From: an uncultured Eubacteriales bacterium
GTDB lineage: Bacteria; Bacillota; Clostridia; Oscillospirales; Acutalibacteraceae
DNA length: 44,335 nt
Direction: 5' to 3'
NCBI GenBank assembly: GCA_934457095.1
Contig: CAKSHJ010000012.1
Location: 1-44,335, forward strand
The notes beneath the pieces were generated by a model, which was not told the origin of the DNA, made no database searches, and saw nothing but the letters and a program-made list of their open reading frames with translations. Positions 15,224-24,700 of the stretch are shown here, one piece after another (position 1 is the first letter of the stretch; each line of letters opens with the position of its first letter). The translations under genes and the position numbers were made by a program.

Positions 15224-16411
15224 CTATATCTCGCCAAGCGCTTGCTTTAAGGCTTCTACTTTATCGGTTTTCTCCCAGCTCACATTCAAATCTTCGCGCC
15301 CCATATGACCGTAAGCTGCTAAATTCCGGTATATGGGTCGACGCAAACCTAATGTGTTAATAATTGAGGTCGGACGCAAATCGAATACCTTGGAAACGGC
15401 CTGTGCCAACTTGTCGTCGGAATAAGCAGAGGTGCCAAAGGTTTCTACCATAACGGAAACCGGGCGTGCCATACCAATGGCATAGGCAATTTGTACTTCG
15501 CATTTTTTGGCAAGTCCTGCTGCCACAATGTTTTTTGCAACATACCGCGCCGCATATGCCCCGGAACGGTCTACTTTGGTCGGGTCTTTGCCCGAAAATG
15601 CTCCGCCGCCGTGTCTACCATAACCGCCGTATGTATCAATGATAATTTTTCTGCCGGTCAAGCCTGTATCGCCTACAGGACCTCCTATTACAAAATTACC
15701 GGTCGGATTGATGAAATATTTGGTATTTTCGTCCAGTAAATTTGCGGGAATGATTGCCTTGATAACATGCTTTAAAATATCATCGCACAGCGTAACATGC
15801 GCAATTTCAGGGTCATGCTGAGTAGAAAGTACTACCGTATCAATACGCACGGGCCTGTCCCCTTCGTATTCCACAGTAACCTGTGTTTTACCGTCCGGCC
15901 GCAAATATGGCAAAGTACCCTCTTTGCGCACTTTAGTTAGCTGTTTTGCTAATTTATGTGCCAAGGAAATTGCAAGGGGCATCAATTCCGGAGTTTCATC
16001 GCAAGCAAAGCCGAACATCATACCCTGGTCGCCCGCACCGATTTTATCATTTTCGTCTGTGGCGCCGTGACGCGATTCATAGGATGCGTTTACTCCCATG
16101 GCAATGTCCGGCGACTGTACATCTATTGAAGTGACTACTGCGCAGGTATTGCCGTCAAAACCGCATGCGGGGTCGTTGTAGCCAATTTCCTTTATCACAT
16201 TGCGCACAAGACTGGGGATATCCACATAACACTCGGTGGAAATTTCTCCCATAACATTGATAATACCCGTTGTTGCAGTTACCTCGCAGGCAACATGCGC
16301 ATTTGCATCCTGCTCTAAAATCGCGTCTAAAATGGAATCCGAAATTTTATCGCACACCTTATCCGGATGACCTTCCGTTACGGACTCTGAAGTAAAAAAG
16401 TAGTTAGACAT
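15224..16411 (-). CDS. metK: S-adenosylmethionine synthetase
   Basis: The 395-residue enzyme makes SAM from methionine and ATP. Signature motifs are GHPDKVCDKISD (substrate and metal site near the N terminus), GAGDQGMMFGFA (methionine loop) and GGGAFSGKDPTKVDRS (the phosphate-binding P-loop-like motif). Length and start are standard. The upstream leader is a SAM-I riboswitch with a terminator, so the end product represses its own synthesis. Confidence 0.98.
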   Translation of the reverse strand: MSNYFFTSESVTEGHPDKVCDKISDSILDAILEQDANAHVACEVTATTGIINVMGEISTECYVDIPSLVRNVIKEIGYNDPACGFDGNTCAVVTSIDVQSPDIAMGVNASYESRHGATDENDKIGAGDQGMMFGFACDETPELMPLAISLAHKLAKQLTKVRKEGTLPYLRPDGKTQVTVEYEGDRPVRIDTVVLSTQHDPEIAHVTLCDDILKHVIKAIIPANLLDENTKYFINPTGNFVIGGPVGDTGLTGRKIIIDTYGGYGRHGGGAFSGKDPTKVDRSGAYAARYVAKNIVAAGLAKKCEVQIAYAIGMARPVSVMVETFGTSAYSDDKLAQAVSKVFDLRPTSIINTLGLRRPIYRNLAAYGHMGREDLNVSWEKTDKVEALKQALGEI

Positions 16412-16441
16412 GGTATCCTCCCCAAAAATTTAAAAAACTAT

Positions 16442-16579
16442 AAAAAATACCGAACGATAAGCCGTCCGGTGAATTATAAACCTCATCTCTCGGCTTTACC
16501 GCAGGATTTGGCACCTTTACAAATGCAGGTTGCCGGACATCACAGGGCCTGTTCCCTCCGTCACTCTTGATAAGGGGTT
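16442..16579 (-). promoter_or_regulatory. SAM-I (S-box) riboswitch with terminator, upstream of metK
   Basis: Read on the minus strand, the leader has the S-box core: CTTATCAAGAGTGACGGAGG, a GGCCCTGTGATGTCCGGCAA block, a P3-like hairpin, and the closing AAGCCGAGAGATGAGG. Basal-stem partners are about 16569-16579 and 16479-16487. Then comes an 8-bp terminator hairpin (16470-16463 with 16456-16449) and a T-run (16447-16442). When SAM is bound, the terminator should form and stop metK transcription. Only the exact edges are estimated. Confidence 0.93.
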
Positions 16580-16597
16580 ATTCGATTGAATATGGTT

Positions 16598-16626
16598 AGT
16601 ATAGCACGAAATTTGAAAGTTGTAAA
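16598..16626 (-). promoter_or_regulatory. Promoter of metK riboswitch transcript
   Basis: TTTACA (16626-16621) and TATACT (16603-16598) on the minus strand have a 17-base spacer, about 20 bases before the aptamer. Confidence 0.65.
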
Positions 16627-16803
16627 CAGCTCTTTTCAAATTTTATGATATGCAATCTTTTCCGCATACTGTAACGCTTCTTTATTTCAAAAAAATACCA
16701 AAAAATACATACTTTTTGTATTGTGCAGGGCAAAATTTTGCCGTGAGTAATTGGCAATCATATTGTGCCGCTGCGGGAAATAATAAAGAGTGTGAGGTGA
16801 TAA

Positions 16804-17061
16804 ATGATGCATTACAATCGCTATAACAATATACCGATGGGAATCGGCGCTGCTCTTGCAAGAAATCCCGAGGCAAGAAGAAATTTTGCACTTGCTTCGG
16901 CGCAGGAACAACATGAATTGATTGATTGCTGCGCACACTGCAGCTCTTACGAGGAAATGTGTGACATTGTCAACTCGCAGGCAACACAAAATCAGCTTGA
17001 AAATAACAGGGCACACGTAAAACACGGTAGCGTATCTGCTCACCGCAGCGGTCACTTGTAA
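16804..17061 (+). CDS. Small protein of unknown function
   Basis: This 85-residue soluble protein starts with MMHYNRYNNIPMGIGAALARN and has a short helical central part (RRNFALASAQEQHELIDCCAHCSSYEEMCDIVNS) and a His-rich disordered tail. GAGGTGAT lies just before the ATG. The motif order, 'MG.G.ALA.NPEA...FA', 'HELI' and 'S.EEM..IV', recalls small proteins common in Clostridia without known function. Upstream, at 16729-16742, is a perfect palindrome GGCAAAATTTTGCC that could be an operator, overlapping a possible promoter (TTGCCG near 16738, 17 bases from TATTGT). It is transcribed away from metK and toward tuf. Confidence 0.65.
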   Translation: MMHYNRYNNIPMGIGAALARNPEARRNFALASAQEQHELIDCCAHCSSYEEMCDIVNSQATQNQLENNRAHVKHGSVSAHRSGHL

Positions 17062-17077
17062 TTTCATAAAGCTGTAA

Positions 17078-17115
17078 AAAATAAGACCACCGATCATAAC
17101 CGATGGTCTTATTTT
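17078..17115. terminator. Bidirectional terminator between the 85-residue ORF and tuf
   Basis: A 15-bp stem with one G-U pair (17078-17092 with 17101-17115) and an 8-base loop has A and T tracts at the two ends. It serves both converging genes. Confidence 0.85.
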
Positions 17116-17133
17116 ATTTAAATTGAACAAAAA

Positions 17134-18336
17134 TTAGTCGTTAATTTTTGTTACAACGCCAGAGCCTACTGTATGACCGCCCTCACGAATAGCAAAACGC
17201 AAGCCCTCTTCAATTGCGATTGGTGTAATAAGTTCTACATCCATCTCAACATTGTCGCCGGGTACGCACATTTCAGTGCCAGCCGGTAGGGTGATCACGC
17301 CGGTAACATCAGTGGTTCTGAAGTAGAACTGCGGACGGTAGTTGTTGAAGAAAGGAGTATGGCGACCACCCTCTTCTTTAGTCAAAATATACACTTGACC
17401 TCTAAATTTTTTGTGCGGTTTAATGGAACCGGGTTTTGCCAAAATTTGACCACGCTCGATTTCATTTCTTTGCACACCACGCAACAAAACACCTACGTTA
17501 TCGCCAGCCTCTGCAAAGTCCAGAATTTTTCTGAACATTTCCAAACCGGTAACAACAACTTTTCTGCTCTCCTCGGTCATACCAACAATCTCAACCTCTT
17601 CGTTGACATTGATTTGACCACGCTCAACTCTGCCGGTAGCAACGGTACCGCGGCCTGTAATGGTGAATACATCCTCAACAGGCATCAGGAACGGTTGGTC
17701 GCTCTTTCTTTCCGGAGTCGGGATGAACTCGTCAACAGCCTTCATCAACTCATGAATGCATTGATATTCCGGCGCATTCGGGTCTGTAGAGGTGGATTCA
17801 AGCACTTTCAGAGAAGAACCGCGGATAATTGGTGTATCATCGCCCGGGAAACCGTACTCGTTGAGCAACTCACGAATTTCCATTTCAACCAAGTCAAGCA
17901 ATTCCTCGTCGTCAACTTGGTCAGCTTTGTTCATATATACAACAATATACGGAACGCCAACCTGACGGGACAACAAGATGTGCTCTCTGGTTTGCGGCAT
18001 CGGACCATCTGCTGCAGATACAACCAAAATCGCACCGTCCATTTGAGCAGCGCCGGTAATCATGTTTTTTACATAGTCGGCGTGACCAGGACAGTCAACG
18101 TGCGCATAGTGACGCTTGTCGGTTTCATACTCAACGTGAGAGGTATTGATTGTGATACCACGAGCTCTCTCTTCAGGAGCCTTATCGATGTTAGCGTAAT
18201 CCACAAATTCTGCCTCGCCGTTGAGGTTGAGCACCTTTGTGATAGCTGCTGTAGTGGTGGTTTTACCGTGGTCAACGTGACCGATTGTACCAATGTTTAC
18301 GTGTGGTTTGCTTCTTTCAAACTTTGCCTTTGCCAT
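17134..18336 (-). CDS. tuf: Elongation factor Tu
   Basis: The 400-residue GTPase delivers aminoacyl-tRNA to the ribosome. It has all G motifs (GHVDHGKT, DCPGH, NKAD) plus the two C-terminal beta-barrel domains ending in GGHTVGSGVV. It is the last gene of the str-type operon, about 100 bases after fusA, and is followed by a terminator. Codon use is strongly biased, which leaves a long open antisense frame. Confidence 0.99.
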   Translation of the reverse strand: MAKAKFERSKPHVNIGTIGHVDHGKTTTTAAITKVLNLNGEAEFVDYANIDKAPEERARGITINTSHVEYETDKRHYAHVDCPGHADYVKNMITGAAQMDGAILVVSAADGPMPQTREHILLSRQVGVPYIVVYMNKADQVDDEELLDLVEMEIRELLNEYGFPGDDTPIIRGSSLKVLESTSTDPNAPEYQCIHELMKAVDEFIPTPERKSDQPFLMPVEDVFTITGRGTVATGRVERGQINVNEEVEIVGMTEESRKVVVTGLEMFRKILDFAEAGDNVGVLLRGVQRNEIERGQILAKPGSIKPHKKFRGQVYILTKEEGGRHTPFFNNYRPQFYFRTTDVTGVITLPAGTEMCVPGDNVEMDVELITPIAIEEGLRFAIREGGHTVGSGVVTKIND

Positions 18337-18438
18337 TGGAATTTCCTCCTTTTTTATACAAAAAATATATGGTTTATTTGGAATAGCTATAATGCAATTT
18401 TACCAATTTCGCTGTGGAAAATCAAGTGTTTTTCAAAA

Positions 18439-20520
18439 TTACTCGCTCTTTTTTCCTCGCTGAGAAATGATTTCCTCACCAACAGATTTTGGAACCTCAT
18501 TGTAATGTGCAGGTTCCATGGTATATTGACCGCGACCCTGTGTTTTAGAACGCATGTCCGTTGCATAGCCGAACATCTCGGAAAGCGGCACCTCGGCATT
18601 GATTTGCTGTGCGCCCGGAACAGCGTCCATACCCAAAATCATACCGCGGCGGGAGTTCAAATCGCCGATAACATCGCCCATATACTCCTCTGGTACGATA
18701 ACGGTTACTTTCATAATCGGCTCAAGCAAAACCGGGTCGGCTTTTTTAATAGCGTCTTTGACAGCCATCGAACCGGCAATTTTAAATGCCATTTCCGAAG
18801 AGTCCACTTCGTGGTAGGAGCCGTCGTACAGGGTAACCTTTATATCTACTACATTGTAGCCTGCCAAAGTACCGCTGAGCAATGCCCCCTGAATACCTTG
18901 GTCAACTGCCGGAATGTATTCCTTGGGAATTGCACCGCCGACAACCTGGTTTACAAACTCATAGCCCTTGCCGGAATTCGGTTCAATGCGGATTTTAACA
19001 TGACCATATTGCCCCTTACCACCGGATTGTCTTGCATATTTGGTGTCGGATTCGGCGTTTTTGCGAATGGTTTCTTTATAGGCAACCTGTGGCTTACCTA
19101 CATTGGCTTCCACCTTAAATTCGCGCAGCAACCGGTCTACAATGATTTCAAGATGCAACTCGCCCATACCCGCAATGATGGTTTGTCCGGTTTCCTCATC
19201 GGTGTAAGCCCGGAAAGTCGGGTCTTCCTCGGCAAGCTTTGCCAAAGCAATACCCATTTTCTCTTGCCCGGCCTTGGTTTTCGGCTCAATGGCAACGTGA
19301 ATAACCGGTTCCGGGAATTCCATGGATTCCAAAATAATCGGATGTTTGGGGTCGCACAGCGTGTCGCCTGTTGTGGTGTTTCTCAAGCCGACCGCCGCTG
19401 CAATGTCACCTGCATATACAATATCAATGTCCTGTCTGTGGTTGGCATGCATTTGCAGAATTCGACCGATACGCTCGGAGTTGTCCTTAGAGGAGTTATA
19501 CACCGGGCCGCCTGCGCTTAATGTACCGGAATACACTCTGAAAAAGCACAATTTACCCACAAACGGGTCTGTTGCAATTTTAAACGCCAATGCAGAAAAC
19601 GGCTCGCTGTCGGATGCCTTACGCACATCTTCTTCCCCGGTGTCCGGGTTCACACCCTTCATATCAGGAATGTCCAACGGAGACGGCATATAAGCAACGA
19701 TGGCATCCAGCAACTTTTGCACGCCCTTGTTGCGGTAAGAGGTACCGCAGCATACCGGAACCATGCAGTTTGCCAAAGTAGCCTTGCGAATACCGGCAAT
19801 AATTTCGTCAGCCGTCAACTCCTCGCCCATTAAATATTTTTCCATGAGCGCATCGTCCTGCTCGGCAACATGCTCTACCAATTGGGTGCGGTATTCCTGT
19901 GCTTTGTCCAGCAAATCTGCCGGAATATCCTCCACACGCATATCCTTACCGAATTCATCGTAGAATACATCGGCTTTCATTTCCACCAGGTCAATGATGC
20001 CTTTAAAATCGTCCTCGCTGCCAATGGGCAGTTGAATCGGAACAGCATTACATTGCAAACGGTCTTTCATCATTTGTACCACACGGTAGAAATCTGCGCC
20101 CATAATGTCCATTTTATTAACATACGCCATGCGCGGAACTTTATATTCCTCCGCCTGACGCCATACGGTTTCGGACTGAGGTTCCACTCCGCCCTTTGCG
20201 CAGAATACGGTCACAGAACCGTCCAATACACGCAAAGAACGCTCTACTTCTACGGTAAAGTCCACGTGTCCCGGGGTATCAATAATATTGATACGATGGT
20301 CCTTCCAAAAGCAGGTGGTGGCAGCCGAAGTAATGGTAATGCCTCTTTCCTGCTCCTGTGCCATCCAGTCCATAGTAGCAGAACCGTCGTGGGTTTCGCC
20401 AACTTTATGATTTACGCCTGTGTAGAACAAAATACGTTCTGTTGTCGTCGTTTTACCGGCGTCAATGTGCGCCATGATGCCGATATTACGCGTCATTTCA
20501 AGAGATACTTGTCTAGCCAT
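18439..20520 (-). CDS. fusA: Elongation factor G
   Basis: The 693-residue translocase GTPase shows AHIDAGKTTTTERIL (P-loop), DTPGHVDF and NKMD in domain I, then domains II-V ending in TQGRGQYTMEPAHYNEVP. It moves tRNAs and mRNA through the ribosome and aids recycling. GGAGGAAATT precedes the ATG. It lies between rpsG and tuf in the conserved order. Confidence 0.99.
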   Translation of the reverse strand: MARQVSLEMTRNIGIMAHIDAGKTTTTERILFYTGVNHKVGETHDGSATMDWMAQEQERGITITSAATTCFWKDHRINIIDTPGHVDFTVEVERSLRVLDGSVTVFCAKGGVEPQSETVWRQAEEYKVPRMAYVNKMDIMGADFYRVVQMMKDRLQCNAVPIQLPIGSEDDFKGIIDLVEMKADVFYDEFGKDMRVEDIPADLLDKAQEYRTQLVEHVAEQDDALMEKYLMGEELTADEIIAGIRKATLANCMVPVCCGTSYRNKGVQKLLDAIVAYMPSPLDIPDMKGVNPDTGEEDVRKASDSEPFSALAFKIATDPFVGKLCFFRVYSGTLSAGGPVYNSSKDNSERIGRILQMHANHRQDIDIVYAGDIAAAVGLRNTTTGDTLCDPKHPIILESMEFPEPVIHVAIEPKTKAGQEKMGIALAKLAEEDPTFRAYTDEETGQTIIAGMGELHLEIIVDRLLREFKVEANVGKPQVAYKETIRKNAESDTKYARQSGGKGQYGHVKIRIEPNSGKGYEFVNQVVGGAIPKEYIPAVDQGIQGALLSGTLAGYNVVDIKVTLYDGSYHEVDSSEMAFKIAGSMAVKDAIKKADPVLLEPIMKVTVIVPEEYMGDVIGDLNSRRGMILGMDAVPGAQQINAEVPLSEMFGYATDMRSKTQGRGQYTMEPAHYNEVPKSVGEEIISQRGKKSE

Positions 20521-20577
20521 AATTTCCTCCTTATCGTAATCGGGTACTATACTTAGATTACAAAAACTACAAAGGGC

Positions 20578-21048
20578 TTACCATCTGTAGTGAGCAAACG
20601 CTCTGTTAGCCTCTGCCATTTTGTGCGTATCGTCACGCTTTTTGGCAGCGCCGCCGGAACCGTTTATAGCATCAAGAATCTCATTTGCAAGTCTTTCCTT
20701 CATGGTTTTTTCCGAACGAAGTCTTGCATAGCCGGTCATCCAACGCAGACCCAGAGTTTGTCTTCTCTCCGGGCGAACCTCCATTGGAACCTGATAAGTG
20801 GCACCGCCCACGCGGCGAGCCTTTACCTCTAAAGAAGGCATGACATTCTCCATGGCTTCTTCAAAAACCTCTAAGGGTTCTCTGCCTGTTTTTTCTTTTA
20901 CAATATCGAATGCGCCGTAAACGATTTTCTGGGCTACGCCCTTTTTACCGTCATACATAATATTGTTGATTAAACGGGTAACAAGCTTAGAATTGTATAG
21001 TGGGTCAACCAAAACATCTCGTTTTGCAATAGAGCCTCTTCTTGGCAT
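20578..21048 (-). CDS. rpsG: 30S ribosomal protein S7
   Basis: The 156-residue protein begins MPRRGSIAKRDVLVDPLY and is a primary 16S rRNA binder of the small-subunit head. The ATG at 21048 has GAGGGAAGGA upstream; the open frame to 21138 is only leader sequence. A 160-base intercistronic gap with a nested hairpin separates it from rpsL. In E. coli S7 represses its own operon by binding that gap. The length is normal. Confidence 0.98.
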   Translation of the reverse strand: MPRRGSIAKRDVLVDPLYNSKLVTRLINNIMYDGKKGVAQKIVYGAFDIVKEKTGREPLEVFEEAMENVMPSLEVKARRVGGATYQVPMEVRPERRQTLGLRWMTGYARLRSEKTMKERLANEILDAINGSGGAAKKRDDTHKMAEANRAFAHYRW

Positions 21049-21118
21049 ATTCCTTCCCTCCTTCACATGAATGATATCACAGGTACTCGAAAGATAAACT
21101 CCCGTTGGCCAATACAGA

Positions 21119-21160
21119 AGCGTTACCCGCAAATACAAAAAGCTGTATTTCTATAACGCT
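21119..21160 (-). promoter_or_regulatory. Nested hairpin in rpsL-rpsG intercistronic region
   Basis: Two stacked stems are visible: an outer AGCGTTA/TAACGCT (21119-21125 with 21154-21160) and an inner AAATACA/TGTATTT (21131-21137 with 21144-21150). The element sits in a 160-base gap between the S12 and S7 genes. By analogy with E. coli, where S7 binds this gap, it is a candidate autoregulatory site. It has no T-run, so it is unlikely to be a terminator. Confidence 0.4.
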
Positions 21161-21208
21161 GCCGCACGCAGCCGTAAGGTTTCTTTCAACTTAACCTTTG
21201 TTCCATTA

Positions 21209-21637
21209 TTATTGCTTTGCAGCGCCGGCTTTGGGGCGCTTAGCGCCGTACTTGGAGCGAGCCTGCATACGGTTGGCAACGCCTTGTGCGTCCAAGGTGC
21301 CGCGAATAATGTGGTAACGCACACCGGGCAAATCTTTTACCCTGCCGCCGCGAATCATAACCACACTGTGCTCCTGCAAATTATGACCGATGCCCGGAAT
21401 ATAAGCAGAAACCTCGATACCGTTGGAAAGACGCACTCTGGCAATTTTTCTCAAAGCGGAGTTCGGTTTTTTAGGGGTTGCAGTTTTCACAGCAGTACAT
21501 ACGCCGCGTTTTTGCGGGGAATTCTGGTTAATGGCAACTCTTTTTTTGGAGTTCCAGCCCTTTAAAAGCGCAGGAGCCTTTGCTTTCTTTTCAGCAACCT
21601 CTCTTCCTGTTCGAACCAATTGGTTAAAGGTTGGCAT
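21209..21637 (-). CDS. rpsL: 30S ribosomal protein S12
   Basis: This 142-residue decoding-centre protein has the Firmicutes-type N-terminal insertion (KAPALLKGWNSKKRV) and the conserved TPKKPNSALRK and GGRVKDLPGVRYH. The lysines where classical streptomycin-resistance changes arise are the wild-type residues. It follows rpoC with 135 bases between and no L7Ae-type gene, unlike many Bacillota. It starts the translation-factor part of the cluster. Confidence 0.98.
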   Translation of the reverse strand: MPTFNQLVRTGREVAEKKAKAPALLKGWNSKKRVAINQNSPQKRGVCTAVKTATPKKPNSALRKIARVRLSNGIEVSAYIPGIGHNLQEHSVVMIRGGRVKDLPGVRYHIIRGTLDAQGVANRMQARSKYGAKRPKAGAAKQ

Positions 21638-21693
21638 AAGAAACCTCCTCTCTTAAAAAATCAGCAATGTTGCACTTGCCTTTGAACGCCCAA

Positions 21694-21725
21694 ACCCACC
21701 ATACGCAACTTGGCATATGGTGGGT
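21694..21725 (-). promoter_or_regulatory. Perfect 10-bp hairpin between rpoC and rpsL
   Basis: ACCCACCATA (21694-21703) pairs perfectly with TATGGTGGGT (21716-21725) around a 12-base loop. No T-run follows in the direction of transcription. It may be a processing or attenuation element that sets rpsL expression apart from rpoBC. Confidence 0.4.
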
Positions 21726-21772
21726 AATAGCTGAAAAGGCAAACTACACTATCACAATTTCAAATTATAACA

Positions 21773-24700
21773 TTAGATAATATCGTTTGTCAATACTTGA
21801 TTTGTAGATTCAATTTCCACATCGCTGTAGCATTTCATACCGGTGCCGGCCGGAACCAACTTACCGATAATTACATTTTCTTTCAGACCGAGCAACGGGT
21901 CTACCTTGCCTTTAATGGCAGCGTCGGTCAATACGCGAGTGGTCTCCTGGAAAGAAGCTGCCGACAGGAAGGAATCCGTTGCCAACGAGGCTTTGGTAAT
22001 ACCCAGCAACACCGGCGTATAAGATGCCTCGCGCAATTCGGTTTCTCCTGCGGCAATGCGCTCCCGCACCGCCTTGTTTTCGGCCTCCATTTCGCTTTTG
22101 TCCACCAATGAACTCGGCAGCAAATGCGTATCTCCGGCCTCATCAATGCGCACTTTTTTCATCATCTGGCGCACAATCACCTCAATATGCTTGTCGTTAA
22201 TGTCAACGCCCTGCATACGGTATACACGCTGCACCTCTTGAATCAAATAGTCCTGTACCGCCTGCGTACCACTTATGGCAAGCACATCGTGCGGGTTCAC
22301 CGAGCCCTCGGTAATTCTGGCTCCCGCCTTGATTTCCTCGCCCTCTTTTACGGTAACGCGAGAACCAAACGGAATCAGATACGATTTCTGGTCGCCAACC
22401 TCGTTGTTGGTAATGACAACATGGCGGTTTTTCTTCACTTCCTCATAAGAAACCACACCGCTGATTTCACTGATAATAGCCAAATGCTTGGGTTTGCGCC
22501 CCTCAAACAGTTCCTCCACACGAGGCAGACCTTGTGTAATATCCTCCACGCTGGCAACGCCGCCGGTATGGAAAGTTCTCATCGTAAGCTGCGTACCCGG
22601 CTCGCCAATAGACTGCGCGGCAATAATACCTACCGCTTCGCCTACATCCACCGGTTTGCCGTTTGCAAGGTTGGCGCCATAGCATTTTTTACAAATACCA
22701 TGCTTTGCAGTGCAATCCAAAATCGAACGAATTTCAATTTTCTCCACGCCACGGCTTACAATCAAATCTGCATCACGGTCATCCATCAGTTTATCTTTGG
22801 AGACCAGCACCTGACCGGTGGCTTCGTCTACAAAATCGTGCAGCAAATACCGGCCAATCAAGCGCTCGGCAAGTGGTTCTATCGACTCCCTACCCTCGCG
22901 AATGTCAAAAACCTCAAGGCCTTTTGTAGTGCCGCAGTCGTCCTCACGAATAATAACTTCCTGCGAAACATCTACCAAACGGCGAGTCAAATAACCGGAG
23001 TCCGCCGTTCTCAAAGCGGTATCGGCAAGACCCTTACGGGCGCCGCGCGAGGAAATAAAGTATTCCAAAATATTCAAACCCTCGCGATAGTTGGCGCGAA
23101 TCGGAATTTCAATCGTTCTGCCCGAGGTATTGGCGATCAAACCGCGCATACCGGCAAGCTGACGAATCTGACTCATAGAACCACGCGCACCGGAATCCGC
23201 CATCATAAAAATCGGGTTATAGCGGTCCAAATTCTCCTGCAAAGCCTTGGTAACATCGTTGGTGGTTTTCTCCCAGGTTTTCAGCACCATATTATAGCGC
23301 TCGGTGTCAGAGAGCAATCCCATATTAAACTCGTCGGTAATGTCGTCAATTTGCCGCTCAGCCTCTGCAATGAGTTGCTTTTTTGCCGGCGGTATAGTAG
23401 CGTCGCATACGGCAACGGTAATGGCGCTGCGGGTAGAATATTTATACCCCTGAGCCTTTACCTCATCCAAAACCTCTGCGGTTTTTGCGGTGCCGTGCAC
23501 CTTAATGCAGCGGTCAAAAATAGCGCCCAATTGCTTTTTGCCCGCCAAAAAGCTGATTTCATAATCAAATCTGGTATCGGGATTCGTGCGGTCCACATAG
23601 CCCAAATCCTGGGGAATCGGGCGGTTGAATATAATTCTGCCTACCGTAGTACCCACCAATCTAGAAATCTTCTGTCCGTTTATCTCCAACGTGCGACGCA
23701 CTTTTATTTTCGCATGCAAACTAATCGCTTTGGCATCATACGCCATCAGCGCTTCGTTTTCATCACGAAACACCTTGCCCTCACCCAACTCGCCGTCCTT
23801 CTCCAAAGTCAGGTAATAAGAGCCCAGAACCATGTCCTGCGTAGGCACCGCCACCGGGCGGCCGTCAGAGGGCTTTAACAAGTTGCCGGCTGCCAGCATC
23901 AAAAAACGAGCCTCTGCCTGCGCCTCTGCCGAAAGCGGTACATGCACCGCCATTTGGTCGCCGTCAAAGTCGGCGTTATAAGCGGTACACACCAAGGGGT
24001 GCAGCTTCAATGCACGCCCCTCTACCAAAACCGGCTCAAACGCCTGAATACCCAGTCTGTGCAGCGTGGGCGCACGGTTGAGCAGTACCGGGTGGTTTTT
24101 AATTACAATTTCCAAAGCGTCCCAAACTTCGGGTTTTGCACGCTCCACGGCCTTTCTTGCCGCTTTAATATTGCCCACCGAACCGGTTTCCACCAAACGC
24201 TTCATAACAAAGGGCTTAAACAGCTCCAACGCCATTTCTTTGGGCAGACCGCACTGGTACATTTTCAGCTCCGGCCCAACTACAATAACCGAACGACCGG
24301 AGTAGTCCACACGCTTACCCAACAGGTTCTGGCGGAAGCGTCCCTGCTTACCCTTGAGCATATCGGAAAGCGATTTCAGCGGCCGGTTATTCGGCCCTGT
24401 AACCGGTCTGCCGCGGCGACCGTTGTCAATCAGAGCGTCAACAGCCTCTTGCAGCATACGCTTCTCATTGCGCACAATAATGTCCGGCGCGCCCAACTCC
24501 AGCAGACGCTTCAAGCGATTATTACGGTTAATCACCCTGCGGTACAAATCGTTCAAATCCGAAGTAGCAAATCTGCCGCCATCCAATTGCACCATGGGGC
24601 GAATATCCGGCGGAATCACAGGAATAGCGTCTAAAATCATCCATTTGGGAGCGTTGCCCGAAGCACGAAATGCCTCCACAACCTCCAAACGCTTTAAAAT

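Noticed and set aside
17359..19521. A 720-codon open frame on the plus strand opposite tuf and fusA
   Set aside because: It is entirely antisense to two certain genes, spans the gap between them, and has low-complexity Asn/Phe/His-rich composition. It arises from the strong codon bias of tuf and fusA.
22124..23878. A 584-codon plus-strand frame opposite rpoC
   Set aside because: It is a mirror of rpoC codon use, with no ribosome-binding site and no recognisable domain.
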